Shown here in pieces: positions 1 to 8,449 of a stretch of DNA of 40,369 nt. How positions within the stretch are numbered: the stretch's first letter is position 1; each line of letters begins with the position of its first letter. The notes under the pieces are model-generated. The model was not told where the DNA came from. It worked only from the letters and a program-made list of their open reading frames with translations, and ran no database searches. The position numbers were made by a program, and so were the translations under genes. The stretch covers positions 1-40,369 of the forward strand of contig CAUFMB010000017.1 of assembly GCA_959026535.1 (NCBI GenBank). The letters are read 5' to 3'. The stretch is from an uncultured Collinsella sp. Lineage in GTDB: Bacteria > Actinomycetota > Coriobacteriia > Coriobacteriales > Coriobacteriaceae.

Positions 1-24
1 TCAATCCTGGTCTAACAGAGCCTT
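1..24. repeat. Left copy of a 24-bp inverted repeat shared with the right end
   Basis: The first 24 bases are the exact reverse complement of 40320-40343. The copy is flush with the window edge, so its outer limit is unknown. It lies downstream of the PPDK-regulator gene and is followed (25-50) by an A/T-rich stretch around a CCCCGTCCC core. This may be a genuine inverted repeat or an assembly-edge artefact; the sequence alone cannot tell. Confidence 0.75.
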
Positions 25-62
25 TTTTAATCCCCGTCCCAGAAAAATCATCCCAGGAAGGA

Positions 63-938
63 CTACTGCTGTTGAACGCGGCGGGCGGCGCGACGGGCAC
101 GGGCTTCTTGGATTTCCTCCAAGTGACTGATGATCTCGGAGGCGCTCTCCTCGATCGCTTTGCCGTCGGTGCGCACCACAAAGCAGCCCAGGCGCTTCAT
201 GAGGGCGCGAGCTTCCTCGAGCTCACTGCGCACGCTCTCGGGCTCGGCATAGGAGCCAGCGACGGCGCGAGCATAGTCATCGCCCAAGCGGCTATCGCGA
301 ATCTCGGAGATGACGTCGACGGTCGAAATCAAGCCGAACAACCGCATCGGGTCGACCTCGTAAATTGACTTCGGTGGCTCCATGCCATGGGCCAAAGGAA
401 CATTGGCAACCTTGTAACCCTGAAAGGCCAAATACATCGACAGCGGCGTCTTGGACGTGCGCGATACGCCCAGCAGCACGATATCGGCACCCGACAGATC
501 ATCGCAGCCGCGCCCATCATCGTGCTCAACGAAATACTCCATGGCCTCGATGCGATGGAAATAGTGGTCATCCGTCTTGTGAATCACGCCCGCAACGCCT
601 TTGGGAGACACACCGATGAGCGACGACAGCACGGCGAGTGTCGGGCCGATCAGGTCGACCGAACGGATATGAAGCATGCCCAGGTAATCGAGCACGCGGG
701 CGCGAAGCGCCGGATCGACAATGGTGTGGAATACGGCAATATCGCGATGGTCCGCATCGACACGCGGGCCCACAAACGACTTGACCTGCTCCACCGAGTT
801 CACCTTGGGCAGGCGCAACAAACGAAAAGCCCCTTCATCAAATTGCCCGGACGCCGCAAGCACCACCTCACAAGCGGTATCACCGAGTGAGTCGGAGATA
901 ACGATAACGGTGGGACGAGCGGTGACCGGGCAATCCAT
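63..938 (-). CDS. Pyruvate, phosphate dikinase regulatory protein (PPRP, DUF299)
   Basis: This 291-residue protein matches the bifunctional kinase/pyrophosphorylase family that switches pyruvate phosphate dikinase, or PEP synthase, off and on by ADP-dependent phosphorylation and Pi-dependent dephosphorylation of a threonine near the catalytic histidine. The N-terminus (VIVISDSLGDTA) and the central P-loop-like GVSRTSKTPLS near residues 157-167 are family hallmarks, and the length is typical. The start ATG has AAGGAG upstream. It follows glyS by 34 nt and is probably the last visible gene of the glyQS transcript. Its target dikinase is not in the window and may lie beyond the left edge. Whether the target is PPDK or PEP synthase is not decided by the sequence. 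Confidence 0.92.
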   Translation of the reverse strand: MDCPVTARPTVIVISDSLGDTACEVVLAASGQFDEGAFRLLRLPKVNSVEQVKSFVGPRVDADHRDIAVFHTIVDPALRARVLDYLGMLHIRSVDLIGPTLAVLSSLIGVSPKGVAGVIHKTDDHYFHRIEAMEYFVEHDDGRGCDDLSGADIVLLGVSRTSKTPLSMYLAFQGYKVANVPLAHGMEPPKSIYEVDPMRLFGLISTVDVISEIRDSRLGDDYARAVAGSYAEPESVRSELEEARALMKRLGCFVVRTDGKAIEESASEIISHLEEIQEARARRAARRVQQQ

Positions 939-972
939 GCGGGGCTCCTTTTGCGCTTATGCGCAGGCTGGC

Positions 973-3069
973 TTACTTTTTGCGGGCAAGCTCACCGATG
1001 TTTGCGATACCGGAGAAAACGGCCTCGAAGCGGTTGAGCAGCTTAAGGCGATTATCGCGGAGCTGCTCGTCCTTGTCCATGACCATAACCTCGTCGAAGA
1101 AGCGGTCGATGGGGGCACGCAGAGCTGCAAGGGCGGCAAATGCGGCCGGGTAATCCTCGGCGGCAAGGGCGGCATCAACAGCGGTCTGAGCGGCCTCGGA
1201 GGCGTCGGCGAGCGCGAGCTCGGCCTCGCCCATCAGGCTGCGGTCGTACTCCGCACCCAGCTCGGGCTTGGAGATGTGCGCGGCGCGGGCATAGGCGGTA
1301 GCCAGGTTGTCGAAGGTCTCGGCATCGTTCTTACGGGCCTCGTCGAGCGCGGCGCAGCGGGCGAAGAAGACGGACGGGGCGATGATGTGCACAGCGGAGA
1401 CGGCGGCAACGGTATCGGCCGGGATCTTTTCGTCGCGGGCCATGCTCACAAGGCGGCCATGGAAGAAGTCGCGAACCTGTTGGGCGACCTCGGCGGCGTC
1501 GAACTCAATGCCCTGCTCGCTGTAGAGCTCGAGGGCGAAGTCGATGAGCGACGTGGGGTCAATCGGCAGGCGGTCGCGCAGGATGTTGATGATGCCGATA
1601 GCGGCACGACGCAGCGCATAGGGGTCCGAAGAGCCGGTCGGGGGCTCGCCGATGGAAAAGATACCGGCGATGGTATCGAGCTTGTCGGCGCAGGCCACGA
1701 TGCAGCCAGCGGTGCCCTCGGGCAGCTCGTCACCGGCAAAGCGAGGACGATAGTGATCGCGAATAGCATGGGCGACCTCGTCGTTCTCCCCCATCGCGGT
1801 CGCGTAATAACCGCCCATCACGCCCTGCTGGCTCGTGAACTCGACGACAGCGTTGGACACCAGGTCGGCCTTGCACAGGTGCGCGGCGCGAGCGGCATCG
1901 GCGGCAAGATGGGCGCCCAGGTGAGCCTCGCGGGCGATAGCGAGCGCGAGCTGCTCAATGCGCTCGGACTTGGCGAGCACGCTACCGAGCTTCTCCTGGA
2001 AGGCAACCTTGGCCAAACGCTCACGGAACTCGTCGAGGGAGATCTTCAGGTCCTCCTCGTAGAAGAACTTAGCGTCGTCCAGACGGGCGCGCACGACGCG
2101 CTCGTTGCCGTCGATCACGCGCTCGGCGTTCTCGGGCTTGCTGTTGGAGACGACCACGAACTCACGCGTGAGCTTACCCTCGCCGTCATAGATCGGGAAG
2201 TAGCGCTGATTGGTGAGCATGGACTCGCAGATGATCTCGTGCGGGACCTTGAGGAACTCCTCGTCGAAGGTACCGACGAGCACCGTCGGCCACTCGCAGA
2301 GGTTGATGACCTCTTCGAAGACCTTCTTGGGCGTATCAACATGGCAGCCGGGACGGGCAGCCTCGACCTCGGCGATACCGGCAAGGATGGCCTCACGACG
2401 ACGCTCAGCAGAGAGCACGCCGGCGTCCTCGAGCACCTGCTCGTAGACGGCGGGGCTGGCGACAACGTGGTCACCAGGGCCAAGTACGCGATGACCACGC
2501 GTGGTGTTGCCACTCGTCACGTCGGCAAACGACACGGGAACAACATCCTCGCCCAAAAGGCAGCAGATCCAACGGACCGGACGAACAAAGGTCGCGTGCT
2601 CGTGGCCCCAGCGCTGGCTGCGGTAGTTGGGCCACTGCAGGCCGGCAATAGTCTTCTCGCACAGAGCGGTCAGAATCGGCGTAGCCGGTGCGGAGGGAAT
2701 GTTCTTCTCGGCGAACACATACTCGCGACCGTCAGTGTCCTCGCGTCGAACCAGGTCCTCGGCAGCCACACCGCACTTGCGGGCGAAGCCCTGGGCGGCC
2801 TTGGTGGCGTTGCCGTCGGCATCGAAGGCAATGTTTGCCGCGGGACCGCGCTTGACCTCATGGACCTCATCGGTCGCAGTGGCGACATCGGCTACGAGCG
2901 CAGCCAGACGACGCGGGCTCGAGATCACGCGGACCTCGCCATGGGCCAGACCGGCCTCGTCGAGGCCCTTGGCGATCATGGTGCCAAGCTGCTTGACGGC
3001 ATTGTTCAGCGGCGCGGAGGGCATTTCCTCCGTACCGATCTCAAACAGGAAATCCTTAGCGTCTGCCAT
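973..3069 (-). CDS. glyS: Glycyl-tRNA synthetase beta subunit
   Basis: This 698-residue protein is the beta subunit of the heterotetrameric (alpha2beta2) bacterial glycyl-tRNA synthetase, which supplies tRNA recognition and binding. The N-terminus FLFEIGTEEMPS and the internal WPTVLVGTFDEEFLKVPHE-type segment are characteristic. An HD-like central region and a C-terminal helical anticodon-binding region ending RLKLLNRFEAVFSG follow. The length fits the family (about 690). The start lies only 3 nt after the glyQ stop, so the two subunits should be made together. Many actinobacteria use a single-chain GlyRS instead, so the two-subunit type helps place the organism. Confidence 0.97.
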   Translation of the reverse strand: MADAKDFLFEIGTEEMPSAPLNNAVKQLGTMIAKGLDEAGLAHGEVRVISSPRRLAALVADVATATDEVHEVKRGPAANIAFDADGNATKAAQGFARKCGVAAEDLVRREDTDGREYVFAEKNIPSAPATPILTALCEKTIAGLQWPNYRSQRWGHEHATFVRPVRWICCLLGEDVVPVSFADVTSGNTTRGHRVLGPGDHVVASPAVYEQVLEDAGVLSAERRREAILAGIAEVEAARPGCHVDTPKKVFEEVINLCEWPTVLVGTFDEEFLKVPHEIICESMLTNQRYFPIYDGEGKLTREFVVVSNSKPENAERVIDGNERVVRARLDDAKFFYEEDLKISLDEFRERLAKVAFQEKLGSVLAKSERIEQLALAIAREAHLGAHLAADAARAAHLCKADLVSNAVVEFTSQQGVMGGYYATAMGENDEVAHAIRDHYRPRFAGDELPEGTAGCIVACADKLDTIAGIFSIGEPPTGSSDPYALRRAAIGIINILRDRLPIDPTSLIDFALELYSEQGIEFDAAEVAQQVRDFFHGRLVSMARDEKIPADTVAAVSAVHIIAPSVFFARCAALDEARKNDAETFDNLATAYARAAHISKPELGAEYDRSLMGEAELALADASEAAQTAVDAALAAEDYPAAFAALAALRAPIDRFFDEVMVMDKDEQLRDNRLKLLNRFEAVFSGIANIGELARKK

Positions 3070-3072
3070 GGC

Positions 3073-3984
3073 TTACGCCACCTCGCCTTCCTGGTCGGCA
3101 TTCTCGTTGACTCCGGCGACCTCGGCCATGTAGGCCTCGCAGCACGCCTTGGCGACGGCGCGGACGCGCAGGATGTAGTTGGCACGCTCGACCGCGGATA
3201 GAGCACCGCGGGCATCGAGCAGGTTGAAGGCGTGGCTGCACTTCATGACACAGTCGTACGCCGGCAGCGGCAGCTTTCGCTCCAGGCAGGAATGGCACTC
3301 GGCCTCGTAGTCGTCAAACTTCTGACGCATCATCTCGACGTTGGCGACCTCAAAGTTATAGGCACTGAACTCGCGCTCGTTCTCGAGGAACACGTCGCCA
3401 TAGGTCATGGGCGTGCCGTCGGGCAGGTAGCTCCACACCAGGTCGTAGACGGAGTTGACGCCCTGCGCATACATGGCGATACGCTCCAGGCCATAGGTAA
3501 TCTCGACGGGCACGGGGTCGACCTCGATGCCGCCCACCTGCTGGAAGTACGTAAACTGCGTGACCTCCATGCCATTGAGCCAGACCTCCCAGCCAAGGCC
3601 CCAGGCGCCGAGCGTCGGGCTCTCCCAGTCGTCCTCGACAAAGCGGACGTCATGGTCGTTGGGGTCCAGGCCAATGGCGGCAAGAGACCCCAGGTAGAGC
3701 TCCTGGGCGTTGACCGGCGAGGGCTTGATGAGCACCTGGAACTGATAGTAGTGCTGCATGCGGTTGGGGTTCTCGCCGTAGCGGCCGTCGGCGGGACGGC
3801 GGCAAGGCTGCGCATAGCAGGTGCGCCACTCGGCGGGACCGAGCGAGCGCAGCGTGGTCGCGGTATGGAAGGTACCGGCACCGACCTCGGAGTCATAGGG
3901 CTGCATAACGACGCAGCCCTGCTCGCCCCAGTACTGCTGGAGGCGCAGGATGATGTCTTGGAAGGAAAGCGATGAAGCGTTCAT
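3073..3984 (-). CDS. glyQ: Glycyl-tRNA synthetase alpha subunit
   Basis: This 303-residue class II synthetase core makes glycyl-adenylate and transfers glycine to tRNA-Gly in a complex with GlyS. The opening SFQDIILRLQQYWGEQGC and the segments MQPYDSEVGAGTFHTATTLR and QFQVLIKPSP are near-invariant in the family. Its upstream gap to lepB (59 nt) contains no obvious terminator and is far too short for a T-box leader, so transcription probably enters from the lepB side or from a weak local promoter (TATAGT on the minus strand at 4031-4036). The C-terminus is an acidic tail rich in Glu/Asn. Confidence 0.97.
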   Translation of the reverse strand: MNASSLSFQDIILRLQQYWGEQGCVVMQPYDSEVGAGTFHTATTLRSLGPAEWRTCYAQPCRRPADGRYGENPNRMQHYYQFQVLIKPSPVNAQELYLGSLAAIGLDPNDHDVRFVEDDWESPTLGAWGLGWEVWLNGMEVTQFTYFQQVGGIEVDPVPVEITYGLERIAMYAQGVNSVYDLVWSYLPDGTPMTYGDVFLENEREFSAYNFEVANVEMMRQKFDDYEAECHSCLERKLPLPAYDCVMKCSHAFNLLDARGALSAVERANYILRVRAVAKACCEAYMAEVAGVNENADQEGEVA

Positions 3985-4043
3985 GCCTCTAATATCCCCT
4001 CGTCGAAACGATTACACGGTTAGGTACTGTACTATAGCGGTTT

Positions 4044-4652
4044 TTAGTCGATAGCGCCGATGCGGTTGAGCGGCCAGTAGCGCACAAGCGCCACAGCGAT
4101 CAAATCAGAGCGATCGACGGGACCAAAGTAGCGTGAGTCGGCAGAGTTTTCGCGGTTGTCGCCCATCACCCACACGCACCCGTCGGGAACGGTGTAGGGA
4201 TAGCTTACCTGAGCGCCGGGCGCTTGGACCGAAAGTGGCCAGCTCATGCCCGTCGTATAGTCCTCGTCGAGCGCTTGGCCGTCAACGACCACCTTGCCAT
4301 CCTGCAGGTCGACCGTCTGGCCGGCCGTGGCAATAACGCGCTTGACAAGAACATCATGCTCGGAGGTGCCATCGGGGTTGTGAAACACCACGATATCGCC
4401 CTGCTTGACGAGCTGACCGAGCTCGAGGCTCACCTTTTGCGCTAGGATCTGGTCGCCAATCTCGATTGTGTCCTCCATAGAGCCGGTGGGCACCACAAAG
4501 GGCTCGACCACAAAGGTGCGGATCAGGAAGGTGGCCACAAGCGCGATTAGAATGACCAAAACCCATTCCAAGGCGCCCCGCAAAGTGAAAACGGACCTCT
4601 CACCAAAATCATGTTCAAGATGAACTCGTTGGCGGCCTTTATTGTCCTCCAT
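4044..4652 (-). CDS. lepB: Signal peptidase I
   Basis: This is the membrane-bound serine protease that removes signal peptides from exported proteins. A single N-terminal membrane anchor (LEWVLVILIALVATFLI) is followed by VVPTGSMEDTI, carrying the catalytic Ser58, and VLVKRVIA, carrying the catalytic Lys104. Box D/E MGDNRENSADSR is present. I start at ATG 4652 (202 residues) because AGAGG lies just upstream of it. An in-frame GTG at 4661 overlaps the trmD stop, but the purine-rich stretch abuts it with no room for a spacer. The gene follows trmD directly, and coupling to trmD termination is likely. Confidence 0.95.
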   Translation of the reverse strand: MEDNKGRQRVHLEHDFGERSVFTLRGALEWVLVILIALVATFLIRTFVVEPFVVPTGSMEDTIEIGDQILAQKVSLELGQLVKQGDIVVFHNPDGTSEHDVLVKRVIATAGQTVDLQDGKVVVDGQALDEDYTTGMSWPLSVQAPGAQVSYPYTVPDGCVWVMGDNRENSADSRYFGPVDRSDLIAVALVRYWPLNRIGAID

Positions 4653-4653
4653 G

Positions 4654-5400
4654 TTATTCACCTCTTCCAGAAAGCAAATCCTGCGCGTAAGCGCGCTCCT
4701 CGGGCGTGAGCCGCGCCGTCTCGATCAGGTCGGGACGCCAGCGGCAGGTGCGCTCGATGGCGTTCTTGCGACGCCAGGCATCGACCTTGGCGTGATCGCC
4801 GCTCACAAGCACCGGCGGCACGCCCTCGCCGTTGAACTCGGCGGGGCGGGTGTACTGCGCGTACTCGAGCAGTCCTCCGTCCTCGGCGGTCGAGAAGGAC
4901 TCGTCGACGTTGCTCATCTCGTCGCCCAGGGCGCCGGGAATCAGGCGTACGACGGCATCGGCAACGACCATAGCGGGAAGTTCGCCACCCGTAAGCACGT
5001 AGTCGCCGATCGACAGACGCTCATCGGCATACGCATACGCACGCTCGTCGACGCCCTCGTAGCGACTGCACACAAACAGCAGGCGCTCACTTTTGAGCAG
5101 GCGCTCGGCCACATGCTGCGTAAAAGGCTCGCCACAGGGGGTAAAGAACACCACAGTGGGCTTGGGACCCTCTGCGCTAATGGCCTCGATGGCCTCTGCG
5201 ATAGGCTCGACCTTCATGAGCATGCCCTGCCCGCCGCCGTACGGCTCGTCATCGACGGTACGATGGCGGTCGTGCGTCCAGTCGCGCAGGTTATACGCCT
5301 TAAAATCAAAAAGGCCGGCCTTGCGGGCGCGGCCCAAGATCGATGTGGACATGACGGGCTCAAACATCTCGGGAAAGACCGAAAGGGTCTCGATCAGCAT
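4654..5400 (-). CDS. trmD: tRNA (guanine-37-N1)-methyltransferase
   Basis: TrmD methylates G37 next to the anticodon using S-adenosylmethionine and so guards the reading frame. The 248-residue sequence carries the SPOUT trefoil-knot signature CSRYEGVDERAYAYADERLSIGDYVLTGGE (residues about 110-140), split here by the usual knot turns, and the N-terminus typical of the family (IETLSVFPEMFEPVMSTSILGRA). It sits between rimM (10 nt upstream) and lepB, as in the widespread rpsP-rimM-trmD operon. The usual partner rplS (L19) is not present in this cluster. Confidence 0.96.
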   Translation of the reverse strand: MLIETLSVFPEMFEPVMSTSILGRARKAGLFDFKAYNLRDWTHDRHRTVDDEPYGGGQGMLMKVEPIAEAIEAISAEGPKPTVVFFTPCGEPFTQHVAERLLKSERLLFVCSRYEGVDERAYAYADERLSIGDYVLTGGELPAMVVADAVVRLIPGALGDEMSNVDESFSTAEDGGLLEYAQYTRPAEFNGEGVPPVLVSGDHAKVDAWRRKNAIERTCRWRPDLIETARLTPEERAYAQDLLSGRGE

Positions 5401-5410
5401 GTTGTACTCC

Positions 5411-5932
5411 CTACTTGTCCATATCGATCAGGCCGTCCATAACGTGGACGGAAATTGTTCCTGTGTCGGGAAGATCGAGCACAACCTGCTCGATCACGGG
5501 AATCAGTACCTCGCCGTACCGATCACCCTCGACAACCCAAACATCGTTAGCGGGCGTCGACATAATCTCGACGATCGTGCCGAGCGAACCGAAGCGCTCG
5601 TCGACCACCTCGCGACCCATCAGGTCGGTATAGGCAGCGTCGAGCGAATCGAGCTCAAAGTCGTCACGATTTGCCAGCACGTAGCATCCCGTGATGCCCT
5701 CGGCGGCCGTCAAGTCGTCAATGCCCTCAAACGAGACCAGATCGCCATCGCCCGTATCGGTGACGGACACGACCGTGCAAAAGCGGTCGCGCTTGAGCGC
5801 CGGCGGCGTCAGGGCGACGCGCATACCAGGCTCTAATACAGAAGGAAGCCCCCGCAGCGGCTGCGCGAGGACCTCCCCCTTCCTTCCGTGCGGCTTGACC
5901 ACACGGGCGATGTTTTTGTACTGGGACCTCAA
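5411..5932 (-). CDS. rimM: Ribosome maturation factor RimM
   Basis: RimM binds S19 and helps mature the head of the 30S subunit. The 173-residue protein has the N-terminal beta-barrel (IARVVKPHGRKGEVLAQPLRG) and a C-terminal PRC-barrel with DLMGREVVDERFGSLGTI and the typical DVWVVEG and EVLIPVIEQVV stretches. Position between khpA and trmD supports the call. It is close to the usual size of about 170 residues. Confidence 0.95.
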   Translation of the reverse strand: MRSQYKNIARVVKPHGRKGEVLAQPLRGLPSVLEPGMRVALTPPALKRDRFCTVVSVTDTGDGDLVSFEGIDDLTAAEGITGCYVLANRDDFELDSLDAAYTDLMGREVVDERFGSLGTIVEIMSTPANDVWVVEGDRYGEVLIPVIEQVVLDLPDTGTISVHVMDGLIDMDK

Positions 5933-5936
5933 GGTC

Positions 5937-6221
5937 CTAGCCCAGAACCTCTACCTCGACAGCAGTGTCGAGGCGAGCGGCCAGTGCACGGGCGAGCGTG
6001 CGAATGGCCTTGATGGTACGGCCACGACGGCCGATGACCTTAGCGACGTCATCCTCGGCGACCGAAACCTCAATCGTAGAGGCGTCGTCACCATCGATGA
6101 CCTCAAGGCTCACGGAATCCGGGTCGTCGACGATCTGAACAACGAGATATTCGACGAGATCGGCGATGCGATCTGAGAGCATTGCCTCACCCTCGAGCTG
6201 TGCAGCGTCAACCTCAGGCAC
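5937..6221 (-). CDS. khpA: KH-domain RNA-binding protein (KhpA)
   Basis: A 94-residue single-KH-domain protein with the RNA-binding GxxG loop in KVIGRRGRTIKAIR. KhpA binds mRNA and small RNA, often with KhpB/Jag, and influences cell division in Gram-positive bacteria. The start is GTG at 6221, chosen because GAGGAG at the 3' end of rpsP lies six bases upstream. The gene sits between rpsP (3-nt gap) and rimM (4-nt gap), its common place in Gram-positives. No KhpB is visible in the window. Confidence 0.93.
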   Translation of the reverse strand: MPEVDAAQLEGEAMLSDRIADLVEYLVVQIVDDPDSVSLEVIDGDDASTIEVSVAEDDVAKVIGRRGRTIKAIRTLARALAARLDTAVEVEVLG

Positions 6222-6224
6222 GAT

Positions 6225-6566
6225 TTACTCCTCGGCGCCCTCAGTGGCCTCAGCGGCAGCCTTAGCGGCCTCGGCCTCTTTGGCGAGCTGCTTCTTGGAC
6301 TTCTTGACGACGGTCTCGGTCTTCTCGCCCTCGTTGGCGGCCTTGACCAGAGCGGCGACGGCGTCGGTGAGCTGAGCGCCCTTGGACTGCCAGTCGGCGA
6401 TCTTCTCGAGGTCGAGGTTGATGGTCTTGGGGGCGGTCATCGGGTTGTAGCGGCCAACCTCCTCGATGATACGACCGTCACGCGGGGCGCGGGAATCGGC
6501 GACGACGACACGGTAGTACGGACGCTTCTTAGCGCCGTGACGAGCAAGGCGAATCTTGACTGCCAA
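6225..6566 (-). CDS. rpsP: 30S ribosomal protein S16
   Basis: S16 is a small-subunit protein needed for 30S assembly. The core KIRLARHGAKKRPYYRVVVAD is diagnostic. The start is TTG at 6566, read as Met-Ala-Val-Lys, because GGAGGAG lies at 6573-6579 with a six-base spacer; an upstream ATG would add twelve unrelated residues across this ribosome-binding site. That gives 113 residues. The C-terminal 25-30 residues form an Ala/Glu/Lys-rich tail beyond the usual S16 core. It is the first gene of the rpsP-khpA-rimM-trmD-lepB operon. Confidence 0.96.
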   Translation of the reverse strand: MAVKIRLARHGAKKRPYYRVVVADSRAPRDGRIIEEVGRYNPMTAPKTINLDLEKIADWQSKGAQLTDAVAALVKAANEGEKTETVVKKSKKQLAKEAEAAKAAAEATEGAEE

Positions 6567-6622
6567 AGGAAACTCCTCCAACCAAGCAGCTTTAGGCTGC
6601 AACTACAAACAAACAGTTGAAC

Positions 6623-6651
6623 ATAATACGCCATCGACGCGGGCAGGTGAA
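6623..6651 (-). promoter_or_regulatory. Promoter for the rpsP operon
   Basis: Read on the minus strand, TTCACC (6646-6651) and TATTAT (6623-6628) are separated by 17 bases. This gives a transcript starting near 6616, about 50 nt before the TTG start of rpsP. The -35 matches four of six consensus bases and the -10 five of six. Confidence 0.55.
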
Positions 6652-6806
6652 GTCCGTGAGACCAACTTCTTCGGTGTAGTCGAGGGCAAATCCATATCTT
6701 AGACAAGAATTCGGGATTTGCAAGCACATACACGCACCCCACATGAGCTGCGCGGTATACTCATGACATGGATAGACGCGAACATACATACGGTTATGAG
6801 GATGCC

Positions 6807-7867
6807 ATGGGCGTCACGCCGCCTCCCTGGACGGGTCCGGCGGTGGGCCTGATGGACCTCGATCGGCAAGTTTGTGGCCGCAAGCCATTTGGACGCATGG
6901 GCATTTTGATCGCTATCGTGAGGTCAGCGCGCAGGTCATGGCGATTCTTGCCGAGGAGACGCCGCGCGTGGAGCGCGTATCCATCGACGAAGCCTTTATC
7001 GATATCACACCGGGTCGCTTTGCGCCCGAAGACCCGCTGCTGGTTGCGCAGCGTATAAGCGACCGCGTGGCAGGGCTGGGAGTGACCTGTTCCATTGGCG
7101 TGGGCTGCAACAAGACGGTCGCAAAGATCGCAAGCGAGCGGGATAAGCCGTTTGGGCTGACCATCGTGCGCCCCGGAACCGAGCAGCGCTTTTTGGCCGC
7201 GCTGCCGGTATCTGCCATGAGCGGCATCGGGCGCTCGGCCGAGGAACGACTGCGCCGCATGCGCATCTACACCCTCGGCGAGCTATCACGTGCACCGGAA
7301 TCCACCTTGGCCTCTATTTTTGGCGTCAACGGCGAACGCATGCGCCAGCGTGCGCTGGGACTCGAAATCTCCGAAGTCACAAGTCTCGATGAAGAGCGTG
7401 AGGTTAAATCGGTGAGCAATGAGCGCACCTTTGCGAAAGATTTGACTGAGCGCGGGGACATCGAAGCGGCGATTGCGCTGTTGGGCGAGTCAGTGGGACG
7501 CCGCCTGCGATGTCAGGGACTGACGGGCGCCACGGTGACGCTCAAGCTTAAGTATTCGTATGGAAGCGGTCGCTCGGCACAGCGCCGGCTGCCTCATCCG
7601 ACCGACGATGAGAACATCTTTGTGGCGGTTGCGCTCGAACTGCTCGACAACATCTGGCAGGAAGGCATGCATGTTCGCTTAGCAGGCATCGGCATGAGCG
7701 ACTTTGACCATCAGGGCGGCATCCAGACCGACTTGTTCTGCGAAGTCGACGACCGCGGAGCCCAGTCGAGCGACCGACGCGACCTCTCGGTTGCTATCGA
7801 CGCCGTCCGAGACAAATTCGGCGACACCGCCCTATCTTTCGGCCGTCAATCCCGCTTCAACGATTAA
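6807..7867 (+). pseudogene. dinB: dinB (DNA polymerase IV) with internal deletion and frameshift
   Basis: Y-family polymerase remnant. From ATG 6807 the reading starts PWTGPAVGLMDLD (the first catalytic Asp motif) and should continue AFFASVEQ. Instead, at about 6860-6868 the frame changes and the sequence resumes as PQAIWTHGHFDRYREVSAQ, which normally lies about 70 residues further on. The finger region (YEAR-type motif) and steric-gate segment are gone. The rest is intact in the second frame: VSIDEAFIDIT with the catalytic Asp-Glu, the thumb, and the little finger ending FGRQSRFND. A TTG at 6872 could open a 331-residue protein, but it would lack the first catalytic Asp. A TATACT box lies at 6756-6761. 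A sequencing or assembly error is possible, but it would have to remove a block as well as shift frame. Confidence 0.8.
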
Positions 7868-7877
7868 CCGCCTTTAG

Positions 7878-7922
7878 GCAAAAAGAAAGCCGGGCAGGTG
7901 CGGAAAACCGCAACTGCCCGGC
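7878..7922 (-). terminator. Intrinsic terminator after rsfS
   Basis: GCCGGGCAG (7889-7897) pairs with CTGCCCGGC (7914-7922), with an inner GCGG/CCGC helix and an AAAA loop. On the minus strand the hairpin is followed by TTTCTTTTT, so it ends the rplU-to-rsfS transcript. It also separates rsfS from the convergent dinB remnant. Confidence 0.85.
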
Positions 7923-7966
7923 GAAATGCGCGAAGCTAGCTAAAAAAGCCCGTCCCAAATGAGCTA

Positions 7967-8422
7967 CTAGAGGAGGTCGAGGGGAAGCTGAGGAGCGTCA
8001 CCCCAGAGCTTCTCGAGGCGGTAGAAGTCGCGGGCTTCGGGAGTGAAGACGTGGACGACAACCGAACCGTAGTCCATGAGCATCCAGGTCTTCTGCTCGC
8101 GGCCCTCGATGGAGAACGGGTGCTCGCCGCAAGCCTCGGCGACCTTCTCCTCAATCTCGTCGACGATCGAATCGACCTGACGGTTGTTGGTACCGGTGGC
8201 GAGCACAAAGTAGTCGCACACGTCGGAAAGCTCGGTCAGGTCGAGCACCTGCACGTCCTCGCCCTTCTTGTCGTAGGCGGCCTGCGCGGCGGCGCGGGCG
8301 ACGTCCTCGGCGGCGACACCGCTCGCGGACAGCGAGGCTGCGGTGCGGTCGGACGTGGCGGCGAAGCTCTTGTGCTCCACATCCTTAAGAATCTGCTCGT
8401 CAGTCATGGTCTCGTCGGCCAT
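7967..8422 (-). CDS. rsfS: Ribosomal silencing factor RsfS
   Basis: RsfS binds L14 on the 50S subunit and blocks subunit joining when nutrients are scarce. The domain occupies residues about 40-150: KKGEDVQVLDLTELSDVCDYFVLATGTNNRQV and GREQKTWMLMDYGSVVVHVFTPEARDFYRLEKLWGDA, split across conserved blocks. At 151 residues it has an extra N-terminal stretch of about 35 residues compared with short family members. The start ATG has AGAGG upstream. It follows yqeK by 27 nt in the classic nadD-yqeK-rsfS order. Confidence 0.95.
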   Translation of the reverse strand: MADETMTDEQILKDVEHKSFAATSDRTAASLSASGVAAEDVARAAAQAAYDKKGEDVQVLDLTELSDVCDYFVLATGTNNRQVDSIVDEIEEKVAEACGEHPFSIEGREQKTWMLMDYGSVVVHVFTPEARDFYRLEKLWGDAPQLPLDLL

Positions 8423-8449
8423 GGAATACCTCTTTCTAGACAGCCCGAG

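Noticed and set aside
721..3201. 826-codon open frame on the plus strand opposite glyS
   Set aside because: It is an antisense shadow of the G/C-rich glyS gene; its residues are Gly/Val/Leu/Asp-rich without any recognisable domain.
3985..4043. Possible glycine T-box or riboswitch ahead of glyQ
   Set aside because: The gap is only 59 nt, with no specifier stem or terminator.
6768..6790. SOS box near dinB (GAAC...GGTT)
   Set aside because: The half-sites are eight bases apart and imperfect, unlike the GAACnnnnGTTC pattern.
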